Part shown: positions 44,072 through 56,462 of the stretch, piece by piece
How positions within the stretch are numbered: position 1 is the first letter of the stretch
How the letters are laid out: the number at the start of each line of letters is the position of its first letter
DNA from: Aquiluna sp.
GTDB taxonomy: Bacteria; Actinomycetota; Actinomycetes; Actinomycetales; Microbacteriaceae
NCBI GenBank assembly: GCA_018402685.1
Contig: JAGYIJ010000002.1
Span: 434,001-498,000 of the forward strand
Direction of reading: 5' to 3'
Length of the DNA stretch: 64,000 nucleotides
Made by a program: the position numbers and the translations under genes
The notes under the pieces: generated by a model
What the model saw: only the letters and a program-made list of their open reading frames with translations
Database searches by the model: none
What the model was told of the DNA's origin: nothing

Positions 44072-45142
44072 GCAAACTCTTTACACCCCTAAAGATCCGC
44101 AACGTTGAGACCAAGAACCGACTCTGGGTCTCGCCGATGTGCATGTATTCCTGCGAGAACCAAGATGGTGTGGTCACTGATTTTCACCTCGCTCACCTAG
44201 GGTCGTTTGCTATTGGTGGCGCAGGTCTGGTGATGGCCGAGGCGACGGGTGTGAACCCAGAGGCCAGAATCACCCCGTGGTGCACCGGCATCTGGAACCA
44301 GCAGCAGGTTGAGGCCTGGAAGCCAATCACCAAACTGATAAAGGACATGGGTTCTGATAAGCGCCATCCAGCTCGCTCACGCCGGCCGCAAGGCCTCTAG
44401 CTACAGACCATGGTCCGGCTCTGGAAACGTTCCACTCGAAGACGGCGGTTGGGAGAGCTACTCCTCAACAGCCGAAGCTTTTGAGGGCTATGCCGCTCCG
44501 CGCCGATTGGAAACCGGGGAGATAGCTTTGTTAGTTGATGATTTCAGGCAGAGTGCGAGGCGCTCAATCGAAGCTGGCTTTGACGCCATCGAGATCCACG
44601 CCGCCCACGGCTACCTATTGCACCAGTTCCTCTCCCCCTTGGCTAACGACAGGGACGACCAATACGGCGGCTCCTTGGAAAACCGCGCCCGGTTGCTGCT
44701 TGAAATAGTTGCCGCCGTGAGAGCCGAGATCGGTGAGGGCGTGCCGCTGATGGTTCGCTTCAGCGGAACAGACTATGTCGAAGGCGGCTGGGACCAGGAC
44801 CAAACCAACCAGGTTGCCATTTGGGCCAGGGAGCAAGGCGCTGACCTGTTTGACATCTCCTCTGGTGGCATCATCACCGGGGTGAAGATTCCATCGGGTC
44901 CTGGGTATCAGGTTCCACTTGCGGAATCGGCCAAGAGAGAATCTGGCGGCAACGTCTCAGCAGTTGGTCAGATCACCTCGGGCCTGCAGGCCGAGGAGAT
45001 CATTGCCTCCGGCAAAGCCGATGTTGTGATGGCTGGCAGAGAGTTTTTGCGTGATCCGCACTTTGCATTGAGAGCAGCCAAGGAACTGGGCGTTGAGGTT
45101 GATTGGGTCAACCAATATGCCCGCGGAGTTTGGTCTAGTTAA
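44068..45142 (+). CDS. NADH:flavin oxidoreductase / Old Yellow Enzyme (YqjM-like), frameshift near 44390
   Basis: [73 protein letters not shown] between ORFs; IEIHAAHGYLLHQFLSPLANDRDDQYGGSLENRARLLLE. Confidence 0.92.
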
Positions 45143-45237
45143 AAACTTGATTGGTTAGTCAAAAAACCTTCGCTTTTCAAAAAGCTGAGTTGGCTAGACT
45201 AGGACCATCTTTCTGGAGAGTAACCAAAGGGGCGGCC

Positions 45238-48200
45238 TTGTCCGGCAGCGACAACAACAATTCTGAAAACGACTTTGGGGCAAACGAATGGCTCGTTGCC
45301 GAGATGTTTGCCCAGTGGCAACAAAACCCTGATTCGGTAGACAAAGAGTGGTGGCCAATCCTCGAGCGCTACCAGCAGGAGCACGGTGGTGCTCCAGCAA
45401 TCAAGGAACCCGAGGCGACCACCGGGTCAATTGCCATCATCAACACAGATTCGACCGTGGTTCCAAAATTCGATCCAGCCGCAGTTGCGCCTCCAACAGA
45501 AGCAATCACGGTTCCAATTGCAAAGACCCAGGCCGAGGCTCCAAAGACCGCACCGGTTCCAGCCGACCTGCCGGCAACCGGCTCAATGCAGATTGTCACC
45601 GAGGAAGAGGACCAAGAGCCCGAGGTTACGATCCTGCGCGGCATGGCCAAGGCGCTCTCGACCAACATGGACGCCTCGCTCTCAATCCCGACCGCAACCA
45701 GCGTTAGGCAAATTCCAGCCAAGTTATTGATCGATAACCGCATCGTGATTAACTCCCACCTCAAAAGAACCAGGGGTGGCAAGGTCTCCTTCACCCACCT
45801 GGTTGGCTATGCGGTGGTTCAGGCACTGAAGGAATTCCCCTCCCAAAACGTCTTCTATGACGAGGTGGACGGCAAGCCAGCATCGGTAACACCTGCGAAC
45901 ATCAACTTTGGCCTGGCGATCGATATCCCGAAGCCAGATGGCACCAGGGCACTTTTGGTGCCAAACATCAAGCGCGCTCAGAAGCTGAACTTTGCTGAGT
46001 TCATTGCGGAGTACGAAAAGCTCGTGCGCAAAGCCCGCGACAACAAGCTCACCGCGGATGATTTCCAGGGCACCACGATCTCGCTCACTAACCCAGGCGG
46101 CATTGGCACCGTCCACTCGGTGCCAAGGCTCAGCCAGGGTCAGGGCTGCATCGTGGGTGTTGGAGCACTTGACTACCCAGCCCAGTTCCAGGGCATGGCC
46201 GAGGACCAGCTCGCCGAGCAGGGCATTGGCAAGGTCATCACGCTGACCTCCACCTATGACCACCGAGTCATCCAGGGTGCCGGTAGCGGCGAGTTCTTGA
46301 AGATTCTCAACGAGCTACTACTTGGAGAGCGCGACTTCTACGGCAAGATCTTCGCCGACATGCGCATCCCCTACACCCCGGTTGTTTGGGTCAACGATTT
46401 CCACTGGGATCTAGCCGACGAGTCCGGCAAGAACACCAGAATCCAGGAGTACATCAACGCCTTCAGGGTTCGCGGTCACCTGATAGCCGATATCGACCCC
46501 TTGAAATACGAGCAGCGCTGGCACCCGGATCTCGATATCCGCAGCTACGGCCTCTCGCTTTGGGATCTGGACAGAACATTTAAAACCGGTGGTTTTGGCG
46601 GTAGGTCCAAGGCAAAGTTCCGCAACATGCTCGGCATCCTTCGCGACAGCTACTGCCGCACCGTCGGTATCGAATACATGCACATCCAAAACACCCTGGA
46701 GCGCACCTGGTTCCAGGAGAAGCTCGAGCGCCCCTACGAGAAGCCCTCGAAGGCCGAGCAGTTCAGGATTCTAGAAAAACTCAACCAGGCCGAGGCCTTC
46801 GAGACCTTCCTGCAGACCAAGTTCGTGGGGCAAAAGCGCTTCTCTCTTGAGGGCAGCGAGTCTTTGATTGCGGCCATGGACGAAATTCTGCAGTCCGCAG
46901 CCGATGCCGGTCTCGAAGAGGCCGCAATCGGCATGGCCCACCGCGGACAGCCTGAATGTTTTGACCAACATTGCGGGCAAGACCTATGGTCAGGTGTTCC
47001 GTGAGTTCGAAGGAGCCACCGACACCAAGAGCGTTCAGGGTTCAGGAGATGTGAAGTACCACATGGGCACCGAAGGTGTCTTCACTGCCGCCAGCGGCAA
47101 GACCATCAAGGTCTCACTAGCCGCCAACCCCTCACACCTCGAGGCTGTGAACCCAGTGATGGAAGGCATCGTTCGTGCCAAGCAGGACCGCATGGGTAAT
47201 CCGAGCAACTATCCAGTGCTACCGATTTTGATTCACGGTGACGCTGCCTTTGCAGGCCAGGGCGTGGTCCCAGAGACATTGCAGATGAGTCAGTTGCCCG
47301 CCTACAAGGTTGGTGGCACCGTCCACGTCATTGCAAACAACCAGGTTGGTTTCACCACCCTGCCGGAGGATGCCAGAACCTCGATTTATGCAACAGATTT
47401 TGCCAAGACCATCCAGGCGCCAATCTTCCACGTCAATGGCGATGACCCAGAGGCCGTGGTTCGGGTCTCACAGTTGGCCTTTGAATACCGTCAGGAATTC
47501 AAAAAGGATGTCGTGATCGACATCCTCTCCTACCGTCGTCGCGGTCACAACGAGGGTGATGACCCATCGATGACCCAGCCGCTGATGTATAACCTGATCG
47601 AGCAAAAGCGCAGCGTTCGCACCCTATACATGGACAACCTGATCGGTCGAGGCGACATCACCCAGGAAGAGTTCGACGAGGCGAACGCTAACTTCCAGGC
47701 CAGCCTGGAAAAGGCGTTCGTGGATGTCCACGAGGCGATGAGTCAGCCAGTTGGCTTGCCGGAGCGACCAGTTGGCATTGGAACCACCGCATCCGAGAAG
47801 CAAGAGCTACTCAAAGCCAACCGCTATTGCCAAGGAGATGGTTGAGGCCGTGGGTAATGCTCACGCCAACCTGCCCGAGGGCTTCGTGGTTCACCCCAAG
47901 CTCGCACAGCTTCTGCAAAAGCGCGTTGAGATGAGCCGTGAGGGTGGCATTGACTGGGGCTTTGGCGAGCTGATGGCGTTTGGTTCGCTAGTGGTTGAGG
48001 GCGTGAATGTGCGCCTGGTTGGTCAGGACTCCCAGCGCGGAACCTTCGTGCAGCGTCACGCCACCTTCTTCGATAGAGAAACTGGCCAGGTTTGGACTCC
48101 GTTGAAGTTCATCTCCGAGCAGCAGGCTCGCTTCGAGGTCTACAACTCACTTTTGAGCGAGTATGCCGCTCTTGGCTTCGAGTATGGCTACTCGGTCGAG

Positions 48201-48964
48201 GAGCCAGACTCGCTAACGCTTTGGGAAGCCCAGTTTGGTGATTTCGTCAATGGCGCTCAGACCATACTCGATGAGTTCATCTCCTCGGCTGAGCAGAAGT
48301 GGGGCCAGCGCTCCTCTGTCGTGCTGCTACTCCCCACGGCTATGAGGGCCAGGGTCCAGATCACTCCTCAGCAAGAATCGAGCGCTTCTTGCAGCTTTGT
48401 GCCGAGAACAACATGACGGTGGCGCAGCCATCAACTCCCGCTTCTCACTTCCACCTACTCAGACGCCAAGCCTTCACTCAGCCAAGACGGCCTCTGGTGG
48501 TCTTCGCACCAAAGTCCATGCTGCGCTTGAAGGCAGCTGCCTCCTCGGTTGAAGACTTCACGCAAGGATCGTTCCTGCCGCTGATCAATGACCAGCAAAA
48601 CCTCGATCCAAACAAGGTTCGCAAGGTGCTGTTCTGCTCCGGCAAGGTCTATTGGGACCTATTGGCCGAGAGCCAGAAGCGTGCCGGCGGCGATGTTGCA
48701 ATCGTGCGTCTAGAGCAGCTCTACCCAACCCCGGTTGAGGAGATGAAGACCGCGATTGCGCAGTTCCCCAATGCTGAGCTGAGATGGGTGCAGGACGAAC
48801 CTGCAAACCAGGGTGCCTGGACCTATATGGGTCTGTTTATGCCGCGCTATGGAATCAACTTCAAGGTTATTTCCAGGCCAGCCTCGGCATCTCCTGCAAC
48901 CGGAAGCGCCAAGCGGCACGCAGCCGAGCAGGCCGATCTAATCCAGCGAGCGTTCCAGGACTAA
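45238..48964 (+). CDS. kgd: Multifunctional 2-oxoglutarate metabolism enzyme (E2o-E1o fusion, Kgd/OdhA type), three frameshifts (about 46960, 47830, 48340)
   Basis: [30 protein letters not shown]; acyltransferase domain [21 protein letters not shown]1 domain [23 protein letters not shown]-terminal [13 protein letters not shown]. Confidence 0.95.
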
Positions 48965-48970
48965 GAGCTA

Positions 48971-49567
48971 TTGATTTCTTATCGGGTTGTAATCCTCGGA
49001 GACGAGCTGCTCACCGGAGCAGGTGACCCGAAGGGGCTGGGTTGGCTAGGCCGAGTCCAGGCCAGATTGCCAAAGGGCGATGATGTTGCCTTTTTCCCAC
49101 TCGCCATGATCCACGAAACCACCGGGGATCTTCTAGAGCGCTGGCGGCGCGAAGCGATGCCGCGCTTTAGTAAAGACACCGAGAACTTTTTGGTGCTCGC
49201 TCTTGGCTCTCACGACATCCAGGCCGGGGTCACCATCTCGAGATCCAGGCTCAACCTGGCATCGCTACTAGATGATGCGATGCGCGAGGGTGTGAAGGTT
49301 TTTGTGGTGGGGCCAACCCCAACCGGTGTTGCCGAGTATGACCACGAGGTGCAGTACCTGTCTGAGGGTTTTGAGGATGTTGTGAAGCGGCGCGGTTTGA
49401 TTTACGTGAACTGCTTTGAGCCCCTAAAGGACCACGATGGTTGGCTAAGTGAACAATCCAAGCACTCCAGAAGATTGCCGGGCCAAGTTGGTTATGGATT
49501 GATCGCGTGGTTGGTGCTGAATCGCGGCTGGTTTGAGTGGTTGGGGCTTACCGAAACCGACGCTTAG
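48971..49567 (+). CDS. GDSL/SGNH-type esterase
   Basis: VVILGDELLTGAGDPKGLGWLGRV, VLALGSHDIQAGVTISRSRL; block I and block III-like spacing. Confidence 0.65.
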   Translation: MISYRVVILGDELLTGAGDPKGLGWLGRVQARLPKGDDVAFFPLAMIHETTGDLLERWRREAMPRFSKDTENFLVLALGSHDIQAGVTISRSRLNLASLLDDAMREGVKVFVVGPTPTGVAEYDHEVQYLSEGFEDVVKRRGLIYVNCFEPLKDHDGWLSEQSKHSRRLPGQVGYGLIAWLVLNRGWFEWLGLTETDA

Positions 49568-49806
49568 CCGTGCTCTTGGACTTCGCGCAGGCGTTGCATG
49601 ACCCGCTCTGCAAGCTCAGGAACTGGAGCTTCGTCGCACGAGCGCTGAATAACCTGATTGAAAACAACCTCTAGGTCGTAGTGCTCCTCGCAAGAGTCGC
49701 AATTGGCAATGTGTCCGGTGATGGTTTGAATCTCAGTCTCATGCATCTCGGAGTGTAGGAACTCGTGAACCGAGTGTTTGACTTCTTCACAGTCAACCTG
49801 TTTCAC
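49564..49806 (-). CDS. Zinc-finger anti-sigma factor (RsrA/RshA-like)
   Basis: [41 protein letters not shown]: HxxxCxxC ZAS motif; GTG start overlaps the sigma factor stop. Confidence 0.88.
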   Translation of the reverse strand: MKQVDCEEVKHSVHEFLHSEMHETEIQTITGHIANCDSCEEHYDLEVVFNQVIQRSCDEAPVPELAERVMQRLREVQEHG

Positions 49807-50392
49807 TTGCCCTCCTTCTCGCTCACGTCATAGCCTTCTTGGCTTGCGTAGTCATGCAACAAAGTTCTCAGTAATTTCTTCCCACGATGTAGCCGAGACA
49901 TTACGGTGCCGACGGGCGTATCCATCACCTCCGCTATTTCGGCATAGGGAAGGCCCTCAACGACGGCGTAGTAGACCACCATTCGGAACTCATCAGGGAT
50001 TTCATCCAGCGCGTTTTTATCACACCAGAGGGCAAATTGTCCAAGGCCTCGGCCTCGGCAGATCTTGAAGATCTGGAAGTCACTGACTCACCAGCACCAA
50101 TTTGCCAGTCCTCTAGGTCGTCAAGGGCGGTCTTTGCCTTGTCCTTGGCCTTTTTGTTGTAGAGGTTGATGTGGGTGTTGGTCATGATGCGGAACAGCCA
50201 GGCTTTTAGGTTGGTGCCCTGTTCAAACTTTGCCCATGCTCCAAAAGCCTTGGCGTAGGTCTCCTGTACCAAATCCTCGGCATCCGATGGGTTTCTGGTC
50301 CAGCGCAGCGCGGCTCCATAAAGCTGTGGCATTAGGGGAAGAGCTTGCTCTTCAAAGGTTTGCAGCTTTTCTGACTTTATGTCTGGCATCAC
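49803..50392 (-). CDS. sigH: RNA polymerase sigma factor SigH/SigR-like, frameshift near 50000
   Basis: [58 protein letters not shown]; re-read C-terminus [37 protein letters not shown]. Confidence 0.92.
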
Positions 50393-50629
50393 TTTTGAGT
50401 CTAGTGAGAAATAACTTTCCCTATTCTGCTCTCAGCAAACTGCCAGCGACCAACCCGCGGATGAACCCACAGCTCACAAGAAAACCAAAAGCGAGAAAAG
50501 TGCAAAATACATTCCCCGGCGACAAGCTAGAGCCACGCTGATTGATTGTTTGGCTCAACTCGGACGGCCTACCTTTATTGCACTGAGTCCAGAAAGTAAC
50601 CAGAGGTTGTTTTAGGTATCTTTGAGCTA

Positions 50630-51899
50630 ATGAATTCAGATTCCGGTTACTGGCCTGCCCCCGCGGGGCAACGCTTTGATGCAACCGTTTATCTTCCCGG
50701 CAGTAAATCCCTCACCAACCGCGAGCTCGTGCTCGCGGCCCTGGCATCCTCCCCGACCCACTTGATCTCCCCACTTCGGTCTAGGGATTCTGATCTGATG
50801 ATCCAAGCGCTAGAGGCTCTGGGCACCCGGTTTGACTGGCAGGGCGATGACCTGATTGTTCACCCGCACCCACTCACCGGCGGCATCAGCATCGACTGCG
50901 GCCTCGCTGGCACGGTCATGCGGTTCGTTCCGCCAATGGCCATGCTGGCATCAGGCGAGGTGAAATTCGATGGCGACGAGGGCGCAAGACGCAGACCCAT
51001 GCAAACCACGATCGACTCCCTTTCCGCATTGGGGGCAAGGGTGAGCGATTCGACCTCACTGCCCTTTAGCGTCTTTGGCACCTCGGAGGTTCAGGGCGGA
51101 GAGCTTGAGATAGATGCCTCGGCCTCCTCGCAGTTTGTCTCGGGGCTATTGCTATCTGCCGCCAGGTTCAAAGACGGTCTCACCCTGACCCACATCGGCA
51201 AAGACCTCCCCTCCCAACCTCATATTGAGATGACCCTGAAGTGTCTGCAAGATCGCGGCGTGAAACGCAACTGCACTAAGTGAAACCAAGTGGCGAGTGG
51301 AGCCAGGAGAGATCTCGGGCGGAAAGATCGTGATTGAACCGGATTTGTCCAATGCAGGACCATTTCTGGCAGCCGCCATGGTCACCGGTTCAACCATCAC
51401 GATTCCAAACTGGCCAACAAAGACCACCCAGGTTGGCAGTCACTACATAGACCTCCTGTCTCAAATGGGTGCTGATGTTGCAATCAGCAATAACGAGCTG
51501 ACCCTCAAGGGCAACGGGGTGATCATCGGTATCGATGTTGATCTTTCCGAGGCGGGCGAACTGACCCCAACCATTGCCGCATTGGCCGCCATAGCCAGCT
51601 CGCCATCCAAGATCTCCGGCATCAAACACCTCAGGGGCCACGAGACCGACCGGATCAGCGCCCTAGCGAGTGAGATAAACCGCGTGGGGTCCAATGCGAT
51701 CGAACTGGAAGATGGCCTCGAGATCACTCCGGGAGAACTGGTTGCCACCAAGTGGCGCAGCTATCACGATCACCGCATGGCAACCGCTGGGGCGATTGTT
51801 GGCCTCAAGGCTCCAGGTCTCGAAGTCGAGAACATTGAAACCACCTCCAAGACCATGCCTGGTTTTGAACACATTTGGCAAAGAATGTTGGATTCCTAG
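50630..51899 (+). CDS. aroA: 3-phosphoshikimate 1-carboxyvinyltransferase, frameshift at about 51266
   Basis: LPGSKSLTNRELVLAALASSPT, DCGLAGTVMRFVPPMA, DGDEGARRRPMQ, KHLRGHETDRISALASEI, SYHDHRMATAGAIVGL. Confidence 0.96.
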
Positions 51900-52898
51900 G
51901 TGAACTGGGTTTTCGAGCCGGGTGAAGACATCGACCTCGATGAGGACGATGTCCGGGTGAGACCAAACCCCAAGGGTTCTAGACCAAGAACCAAGCGTCG
52001 CCCCGACACCCAGGATCTCCCGGTGGGCATGGTGCTCCAGGTTCACCTGGCCCGCTACCGCGTGCTGATGGACGATGGCACCGTCGTTCTTGCCACCCTG
52101 GCCAAAGAGCTGCGCGCAGATGGCTGCGTCACCGGAGACCGGGTGGCACTTGATGGTGATGTCTCTGGCAAAAAGGATGCGCTAGCAAGAATCGTGAGAA
52201 TCGAACCTCGTTCCAGTGTGCTGACTCGCTCGAGCGAGGAAACCGAATACCAGCAGACCATTGTTGCAAACGCCGATCAGCTCGTCATCGTGATGGCAGC
52301 CGCCAACCCCGAACCAAAGCCCAGGCTGGTGGACAGATACCTGGTGGCGGCATTCAATGCCGGCCTGCACCCGATATTGGTTCTCACCAAGAGCGATTTG
52401 GCCGACCCGAGCGAGTTCATCTCAAACTTTGAGGGCTTTGACCTCACGATCATCACCATGAACAAAGACCAGGAGGATATCTCGGAGCTGGAGAGTGTTC
52501 TAGATGGTCACACTTCGGTGTTTGTGGGTCACTCCGGGGTTGGAAAGACCACCCTGATTAACCGGCTCAACCCCGGCTACCAAAGAGCAGTTGGCGATGT
52601 GAACGAGGTAACCGGCAAGGGTAAGCACACCTCCTCCTCCGCACTAGCACTGCGGTTCAAGGATGGCTGGATCATTGACACCCCGGGAATCAGAACCTTT
52701 GGCCTGATGGGCATAGAGCCAAAGAACCTATTGAAGGGCTTCAAGGATCTCTCTCTTGCCGCCGAGGACTGCCCTAGGGATTGCTCTCATCTGTTGGATG
52801 CACCCGATTGCGCACTGGATGAAAAAACCAAAACTGGGGACCTATCAGCCCTCAGACTCGATAGCTATCGCAGGCTGGTTGAGTTCCTAAAGCGGTAG
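51900..52898 (+). CDS. rsgA: Ribosome small-subunit-dependent GTPase A
   Basis: ILVLTKSDLADPSE, VFVGHSGVGKTTLINRLNPG, GKGKHTSSSALALRFKDGWIIDTPGIRTFGL, CPRDCSHLLDAPDCALD. Confidence 0.95.
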   Translation: MNWVFEPGEDIDLDEDDVRVRPNPKGSRPRTKRRPDTQDLPVGMVLQVHLARYRVLMDDGTVVLATLAKELRADGCVTGDRVALDGDVSGKKDALARIVRIEPRSSVLTRSSEETEYQQTIVANADQLVIVMAAANPEPKPRLVDRYLVAAFNAGLHPILVLTKSDLADPSEFISNFEGFDLTIITMNKDQEDISELESVLDGHTSVFVGHSGVGKTTLINRLNPGYQRAVGDVNEVTGKGKHTSSSALALRFKDGWIIDTPGIRTFGLMGIEPKNLLKGFKDLSLAAEDCPRDCSHLLDAPDCALDEKTKTGDLSALRLDSYRRLVEFLKR

Positions 52899-52901
52899 AT
52901 T

Positions 52902-53687
52902 ATGCGGATGTCTTCAGGAATTACAGATCAAGATCTAGCGCTCAAGCTTGCAGATGCGGCAGATGAAATCTCGCTAGCAAGATTCAGAGCATTAGATCTG
53001 CGCGTCGAGGCAAAGCCCGACGCCAGCCCCGTCACCGATGCTGATCGGTCGGTGGAGGAGCGGCTTCGTGCGATCTTGGAGCGTCACCGTCCCGAGGATG
53101 CAATCATCGGAGAAGAGCTTGCCAACCAGGGTGAGGGAGCAAGAACCTGGATCATTGACCCAATCGATGGCACCGCCAACTACCTGCGTGGGATTCCGAT
53201 CTGGGCATCGCTAATAGCTCTGCGGGTTGACGATGTCATTACGACCTCCGTCGTGTCAGCTCCTGCCCTTGGCAGGCGCTGGTGGGCGCAGCGCGGCAAT
53301 GGCGCCTTCACCAAGGACATTGACGGCCGCATCAGATTGATTGAAACCTCGAAGGTGAGCGATCTGGCCGCCAGCTCCATCTCTTATAACTCGATGCAGC
53401 TCTGGGATCGAGCCGGCAAGCTCGACGAGCTGGTTGCACTGAGTCGTCAGGTTTGGCGAACCCGAGCATTTGGTGATTTTTTGAGCTACATGTATCTAGC
53501 CGAGGGAGCACTCGAGATGGTCTCCGAGCATGATCTCAAGCTCTACGACATTGCGGCACTGGTGCCGATTGTTGAAGAGGCCGGTGGCACCTTCACCGCG
53601 ATCGACGGACCCCTCACGGCAGATAGCTCTTCGGTGCTAGCAACCAACACCCTGATGCACGATGAATTTATGAAGGCACTTAGCTAA
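52902..53687 (+). CDS. hisN: Inositol monophosphatase family, histidinol-phosphatase
   Basis: PVTDADRSVEERLRAILERHRPEDAIIGEE, WIIDPIDGTANYLRGIPIWASLIAL; follows rsgA. Confidence 0.9.
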   Translation: MRMSSGITDQDLALKLADAADEISLARFRALDLRVEAKPDASPVTDADRSVEERLRAILERHRPEDAIIGEELANQGEGARTWIIDPIDGTANYLRGIPIWASLIALRVDDVITTSVVSAPALGRRWWAQRGNGAFTKDIDGRIRLIETSKVSDLAASSISYNSMQLWDRAGKLDELVALSRQVWRTRAFGDFLSYMYLAEGALEMVSEHDLKLYDIAALVPIVEEAGGTFTAIDGPLTADSSSVLATNTLMHDEFMKALS

Positions 53688-53758
53688 ATAGCTCAATCTT
53701 GGGGAACGAATTCAACCCCTAGTCTTTTGTAAGTCTTAGGACGCACAGGAAGCTAGTA

Positions 53759-54942
53759 ATGGATCGCAATTTGGCAAGGCTGTTGGCGCTCAGCGCCATC
53801 GCTTTGCTGGCGCTGAACCTGCGCACCGCAGTCTCCTCAATCTCACCCGTGGTGACATTTATCCAAGAAGAGATTTCACTACCGATTGTCACCATCGGAC
53901 TGTTGGGTGTTGCAGCTCCCTTGGCCTTTGCGATTGCAACCTCACTCTCCTATCCCCCAGCAAGACGCATTGGCGTTGAAAAGACGCTACTGATAACTAT
54001 CGGCTTGATTGTCGCCGGTCACCTGCTCAGGGCGCTGGCATGGGACTCCTCGGCACTGTTTGCTGGCAGCTTGATGAGTCTTTTGGGAGCCGGCATGGGC
54101 AATGTCTTGCTACCGGTGATGGTGAGAAAGTACTTCCCGAATCGGGTTGGAATCATATCGAGCTTCTACATCACCCTCACCGCAGTGAGCGCGACTATCG
54201 GAGCATTTTTTGCGGTTCCGGTGGCGCAAGAGCTTGGCTGGAGATCCTCTTTGGGACAGTGGGCGATCTTGGGTGCACTGACCTTGCTTCCAGTTATCTT
54301 CTTGCTCAAGAACTCTCGACCTGAAGCTAGGCCCAAGACCGGTGGCACGCAAAAGGCGATTTGGCGCTCCCCACGGCTTGGGCAATCGCTGTTGTGCAGG
54401 GAATGACCTCAATCTTTGGCTATGTGAGCTTTGCCTGGATGCCACTGATGCTGATTGAACACAACGGGGTCAGCGTTCCCGAGGCCGGGTTGCTATTGGC
54501 GCTTTTTAGCATCATGGGTCTGCCGGTCTCGCTTCTGGTCCCCATCATTGCCACCAGGTATTCCAAGTCTCACGCACTGATCATCTTCTTCTCGGCTTCA
54601 ATGGGGACCGCCGGCACCCTGGGAGTGCTCTTCGGAGACAACAGCACTCTGTGGTTGGCTGTGATAGCCATCGGCCTTGGGCCCACCATGTTCCCTCTAG
54701 CGCTGACGCTGTTTAACCTTCGCTCCAGAGAGCGCAGCACCGTTTTGGCGCTCAGCGCCTTTGGGCAGGGAGTTAGCTACACCGTCGCAACTATTTCGGT
54801 CTTTGCCATTGGCGTCCTAAGAGAATTGACCGGGGGCTGGGAACTAGCGCTTCTGTTAATGGCCCTGGTGGCGCTGCTGAGCGCCCTAGCGGGAATTCAG
54901 ATTGCCAAGAACCACTTTGTGGATGACGAACTAGAGAACTAG
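53759..54942 (+). CDS. MFS transporter (CynX/NimT-like), frameshift near 54360
   Basis: LLALSAIALLALNLRTAVSSISPVVTFIQEEISLPIVTIGLLGVAAPLAFAIA; second half in ORF 54361..54942. Confidence 0.85.
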
Positions 54943-55912
54943 ATCCAACGCTCGGCTTGGTACTCGGCGAAGACCTTGCGAACCGTTCCAGAGCGACCGC
55001 GAATCACCATTGACTCCGTCATCACGACATCGCCCTGTTTCCGAACACCCGAGAGCAAAGCGCCATCAGTGACACCGGTTGCAACAAAGAAGTTGTTATC
55101 CGAGGCAACCATCTCGTCCATCTCATAGACATAGTCAAACTTGAGCCCCGCAGCCTCGCCGCGTTCAAACTCAAAGTCCTCACGCGGGGTCAGGATGCCC
55201 TGAATTAGCCCTCCTAAGGCCTTGATGCCGCAGGCAGTGACAATCCCTCTGGAGATCCGCCAATACCCACTGACATGTCAATGCGGCTCTCTTGCCTCGC
55301 AGCCTGAATACCGGTTGCAACATCACCGTCTCGAACCAGTCTGGTCGCAGCTCCAGCAGCGCGAATATCCTCGATCAACTCGGCGTTGTAGTCGCGATCC
55401 AGCACCGCAACCAACACCTCATCTACACCCTTGCCGGCAGCCTTGGCATAGGCCCTGATGTTCTCACCAATCGGCTTTCTGATGTCGCAAACATCCTTGC
55501 CCACCGGCCCAACAACAAACTTGTTCATTTTGTAGACGGCGGAGGCATCGAGCATTGAACCTCGATCGGAGACCGCAATCACGCTAATCGCGTGATGCCT
55601 GCCGGCAGCGGTCAATGAAGTACCGTCGATTGGATCAACCGCGATATCCACCTTGGGACCCTGACCGTTTCCAACCAGCTCGCCATTGAACAGCATCGGA
55701 GCATCGTCTTTTTCGCCCTCGCCGATTACGACCAAACCCTCAAAGTTCACGGTTCCCAAAAACGCTCGCATGGCATCGACGGCTGCGCCGTCGGCTGCCA
55801 GCTTGTCGCCCTTGCCAATAAATGGATATGCCCTGATAGCGGCGGCCTCGGTTGCGCGCACCAGCTCCATGGCTAGGTTTCTGTCGGGGTGCAGGGTTGG
55901 GGAATCGCTCAT
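54939..55912 (-). CDS. glpX: Class II fructose-1,6-bisphosphatase, frameshift near 55225
   Basis: MELVRATEAAAIRAYPFIGKGDKLAADGAAVDAMR, GEGEKDDAPMLFNGE, AVDPIDGTSLTAAGRHHAISVIAVSDRGSM; C-terminal NNFFVATGVTDGALLSGVR. Confidence 0.95.
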
Positions 55913-55954
55913 AGACCAAAGATTACTAGAGCAAAAGCTAGCTAAGACTTGAAG

Positions 55955-56314
55955 TTACTCAACGTTCACACCAACCGCCTCGCAGCGCTCGGCGATCGAT
56001 GCGGTGAGGGAGCCAATCCGCTCACTCGCAGCCTGCGCGGACTCGGTATTGGCCAATTCCTCAGAGAGCTGCCTCAGATCTGCCGCCATCGATGTCGAAA
56101 GCAGTGCATCTAGCTGATCTCCAACCATTTCATCTACCTGGTCCAACACTCCTGAATCAACCAGGCCCTGGTCATAAGCAGACTGCAATGTGTTCAAAGT
56201 TCCCCTCAGGGCGGTGCAGGCAGCTGCATCGCCCGCAGTTTGGGCAACCTCTTCGATCGAACAACCTGTTAGAAACACAACGGGCAGAGCAATAAGGGCA
56301 AGTTTTTTGATCAT
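55955..56314 (-). CDS. Small lipoprotein of unknown function
   Basis: MIKKLALIALPVVFLTGCSIEEVAQTAGDAAACTALRGTL: lipobox LTGC; 119 aa helical. Confidence 0.7.
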   Translation of the reverse strand: MIKKLALIALPVVFLTGCSIEEVAQTAGDAAACTALRGTLNTLQSAYDQGLVDSGVLDQVDEMVGDQLDALLSTSMAADLRQLSEELANTESAQAASERIGSLTASIAERCEAVGVNVE

Positions 56315-56462
56315 GATTTGAAAAGGATATGAGCGCAGCTTGAGAAAACGCTGTCAGACACCCGAGTCACCCAAAAGGACGTAACAGTAGGAAACCTAGG
56401 GAAGTAAATCCCCTCTAGACAGTTACACTTCCGTAGGTCATCTAAAACTAACCTGAGGAATC

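Noticed and set aside
45238-48964. kgd pieces as separate dehydrogenase subunits
   Set aside because: Pieces are collinear and abut in shifted frames with continuous E2o-E1o homology; one fusion gene with sequencing errors.
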